Origin: Actinomycetes bacterium
Lineage (GTDB): Bacteria > Bacillota_I > Bacilli_A > RF39 > UBA660
Direction of reading: 5' to 3'
DNA: 6,968 bases
NCBI GenBank assembly: GCA_021152765.1
Contig: JAGKUT010000043.1
Span: forward strand, 1 to 6,968
Shown here in pieces: positions 6,032 to 6,968 of this stretch. The notes beneath the pieces were generated by a model. It worked only from the letters and a program-made list of their open reading frames with translations. It was not told where the DNA came from and made no database searches. Made by a program: the position numbers and the translations under genes. Numbering within the stretch: position 1 is the first letter of the stretch; every line of letters starts with the position of its first letter.

Positions 6032-6693
6032 TTAATTCTTCCTCTGAACATTTCATAAATTTTTTGAGTATTTTGAGTCTTTTCAACTGGTTCCATCGCA
6101 TCCGCAATATAATTAACTCTTGTCAAAAATAAATCATTAGCTAAAATCGAAGGTTTCTCAGTTATGATATTATTAACACTTCCAATATACTTAAGCATCT
6201 CTCTAACAAATTCAGGAGCCTTTCCAGTTTCAAAAGTATGCTTATCACACTTAGAAGAATGAGAAATCATAACATCCATATCATTAACAAGCATCGATCT
6301 TAATAATTCAAAATATCTCTTCTTAAATTTATTATCAACCAAAGCAGTTGGAGCTTTATCATATAAAAATCTCTTCTCATACTGTTTCAAAGTAAAACCA
6401 TCAATCAAAGTAAAACTATTATCAACAAGTGCAGCATCAATTTTACTATAATCATTACCTGGAAGAGCAGCCTTTAAATATCTAACTAAACCAGTCAAAT
6501 TTTCTCTAGCAGAATCATCCAAAAAATAATTATTCTCAACCATAAATTCTACTAAAGCATCATACATTTTAGAAGCATCAGCACCAAAAAAATTAAACAA
6601 ATAATTTATCTTTTCTCTTGAATTATCGCAATAAGCAATTGCCCATATACATTTACCATAAAAATACTCAGTTTTAGTTATATTTTCGTCCAT
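6028..6693 (-). CDS. Hypothetical protein, first gene of the DUF1848 operon
   Basis: A 221-residue protein I do not recognise. It is soluble, with no signal peptide or membrane segment, and looks mostly helical. Aromatic and acidic residues are frequent at the N-terminus (EYFYGKCIWAIAYCDN, 9-24). The middle has KFKKRYFELLRSML (122-135). The segment SHSSKCDKH (144-152) contains two His and one Cys that could bind metal, but no known motif is met. The tail is basic (RGRIK). The ATG at 6693 is supported by AGGTGAT seven bases upstream and a promoter just before that. The stop overlaps the DUF1848 start by four bases (ATGA), which argues for co-regulated and possibly stoichiometric products. It could be an accessory subunit or substrate-binding partner of the DUF1848 protein; that is inference from coupling alone. 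Confidence 0.75.
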   Translation of the reverse strand: MDENITKTEYFYGKCIWAIAYCDNSREKINYLFNFFGADASKMYDALVEFMVENNYFLDDSARENLTGLVRYLKAALPGNDYSKIDAALVDNSFTLIDGFTLKQYEKRFLYDKAPTALVDNKFKKRYFELLRSMLVNDMDVMISHSSKCDKHTFETGKAPEFVREMLKYIGSVNNIITEKPSILANDLFLTRVNYIADAMEPVEKTQNTQKIYEMFRGRIK

Positions 6694-6709
6694 ACTATCA
6701 CCTACTGAA

Positions 6710-6738
6710 AGTATATAACTAAAAAAAAATTAAGTCAA
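6710..6738 (-). promoter_or_regulatory. Promoter of the hypothetical-DUF1848 operon
   Basis: TTGACT (6738-6733) and TATACT (6715-6710) are 17 bases apart on the minus strand, with a T-rich spacer. The predicted start, about 6703, coincides with the first base of the AGGTGAT ribosome site (6703-6697), giving a leader of only about 10 nt. Confidence 0.7.
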
Positions 6739-6797
6739 TAAAATCAAAACAAAATCTTAAAATAATTAACTAAATAAAACAATTTAATAAAAATCCA

Positions 6798-6826
6798 TTG
6801 TTTTAAAAAAATATTTATGTTAAAAT
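6798..6826 (+). promoter_or_regulatory. Divergent plus-strand promoter
   Basis: TTGTTT (6798-6803) and TAAAAT (6821-6826) are 17 bases apart. TG one base before the -10 makes it an extended -10 (TGTTAAAAT). The predicted start, about 6833, would transcribe the short unit ending at 6931. Between this promoter and the divergent one at 6710-6738, I see only AT-rich sequence. Confidence 0.55.
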
Positions 6827-6832
6827 AAATAT

Positions 6833-6931
6833 GTTGTGAGAAAAATGGTCTGTTGGTGAAGTGGTTTAACCCGTGTTTGACAGTTTTATATCATAAATGC
6901 CGGTTTAGCCTAGAAAAAATCTAGTTTTTTT
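6833..6931 (+). ncRNA. Putative short transcript with a tRNA-Glu-like 5' half
   Basis: A compact unit bounded by a promoter and a terminator, with no plausible protein. Bases 6847-6870 read like the 5' half of a low-GC bacterial tRNA-Glu: an acceptor strand GGTCTGT, TG at positions 8-9, then a D-arm GTGAAGTGGTTTAAC. The D-stem is already imperfect and no matching anticodon stem, T-arm or acceptor 3' strand follows, so it is not a functional tRNA as read. The rest can form a small hairpin, TTTAT/ATAAA (6885-6897). GGTTTA(A/G)CC occurs twice (6863-6871 and 6902-6910). A tiny ATG frame encodes MVCW-stop at 6846. It could be a decayed tRNA, a tRNA-like regulatory RNA, or the leader/attenuator of a plus-strand gene beyond the edge. 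Confidence 0.35.
6910..6931 (+). terminator. Plus-strand intrinsic terminator or attenuator
   Basis: CTAGA (6910-6914) and TCTAG (6920-6924) pair around five A, followed immediately by seven T. The stem is short but the T-run is clean. With the promoter at 6798-6826 it defines a transcript of about 100 nt. If a gene follows outside the window, it may act as an attenuator. Confidence 0.6.
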
Positions 6932-6968
6932 ATTTCAATTATATTGCGTATGTTATCGTGTGTATGAT

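Noticed and set aside
6739..6797. Origin, CRISPR or repeat array in the AT-rich divergent gap
   Set aside because: No repeated unit, DnaA-box cluster or palindromic array is visible; it is plain AT-rich spacer between two promoters.
6847..6919. Complete functional tRNA-Glu on the plus strand
   Set aside because: The D-stem has a mismatch and there is no anticodon stem, T-arm or 3' acceptor strand complementary to GGTCTGT at the right distance.

Overview
The window is AT-rich, uses TGA as a stop (TGG encodes Trp) and has strong AGGAGG or AGGTGAT ribosome sites, consensus-like TTGACA/TATAAT promoters and short hairpin-plus-U terminators. With a UvrX/YolD-type repair pair, a DUF1848 protein and a 6S RNA, this points to a low-GC member of the Bacillota, probably a Bacilli-like lineage using genetic code 11. 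I cannot name the species. No IS element, phage gene or CRISPR array is visible.

All recognised protein genes lie on the minus strand, so they read from right to left. At the right end (6028-6693 and 5150-6031) a protein of unknown family is translationally coupled by an ATGA overlap to a DUF1848 protein with a C-terminal CX3CX2C cysteine cluster. This unit has its own promoter and ends in a terminator at 5115-5138. A new promoter then drives a Y-family translesion polymerase (3602-5065) and a YolD-like protein (3190-3597). Both starts are corrected here from longer open frames.

Next come two separately transcribed envelope-type genes. One is a COG4260/YdjI-like SPFH protein with a C-terminal zinc ribbon (1940-3106); the other is a multi-span membrane protein that may be Yip1-like (1155-1856). 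The 300-base gap at 840-1150 is not empty. It encodes a 6S RNA on the minus strand, recognised from its long closing stem, central bubble and apical arm, with an extended -10 promoter and a U-tract. Immediately downstream is a small-alarmone-synthetase-like (p)ppGpp synthetase gene (46-831). At the left edge, a -10 and ribosome site mark the start of another minus-strand gene outside the window.

At the right edge a divergent plus-strand promoter (6798-6826) precedes a roughly 100-nt transcription unit. It begins with a tRNA-Glu-like 5' half that cannot be completed to a cloverleaf, and it ends in an intrinsic terminator (6910-6931). This is the least explained segment.

Functionally, the window groups stress functions: damage-tolerant replication (polymerase and YolD), membrane or envelope maintenance (SPFH and membrane protein), and global transcription control during starvation (6S RNA and alarmone synthetase). 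The genes are mostly separate transcription units, so any co-operation among them is inference.
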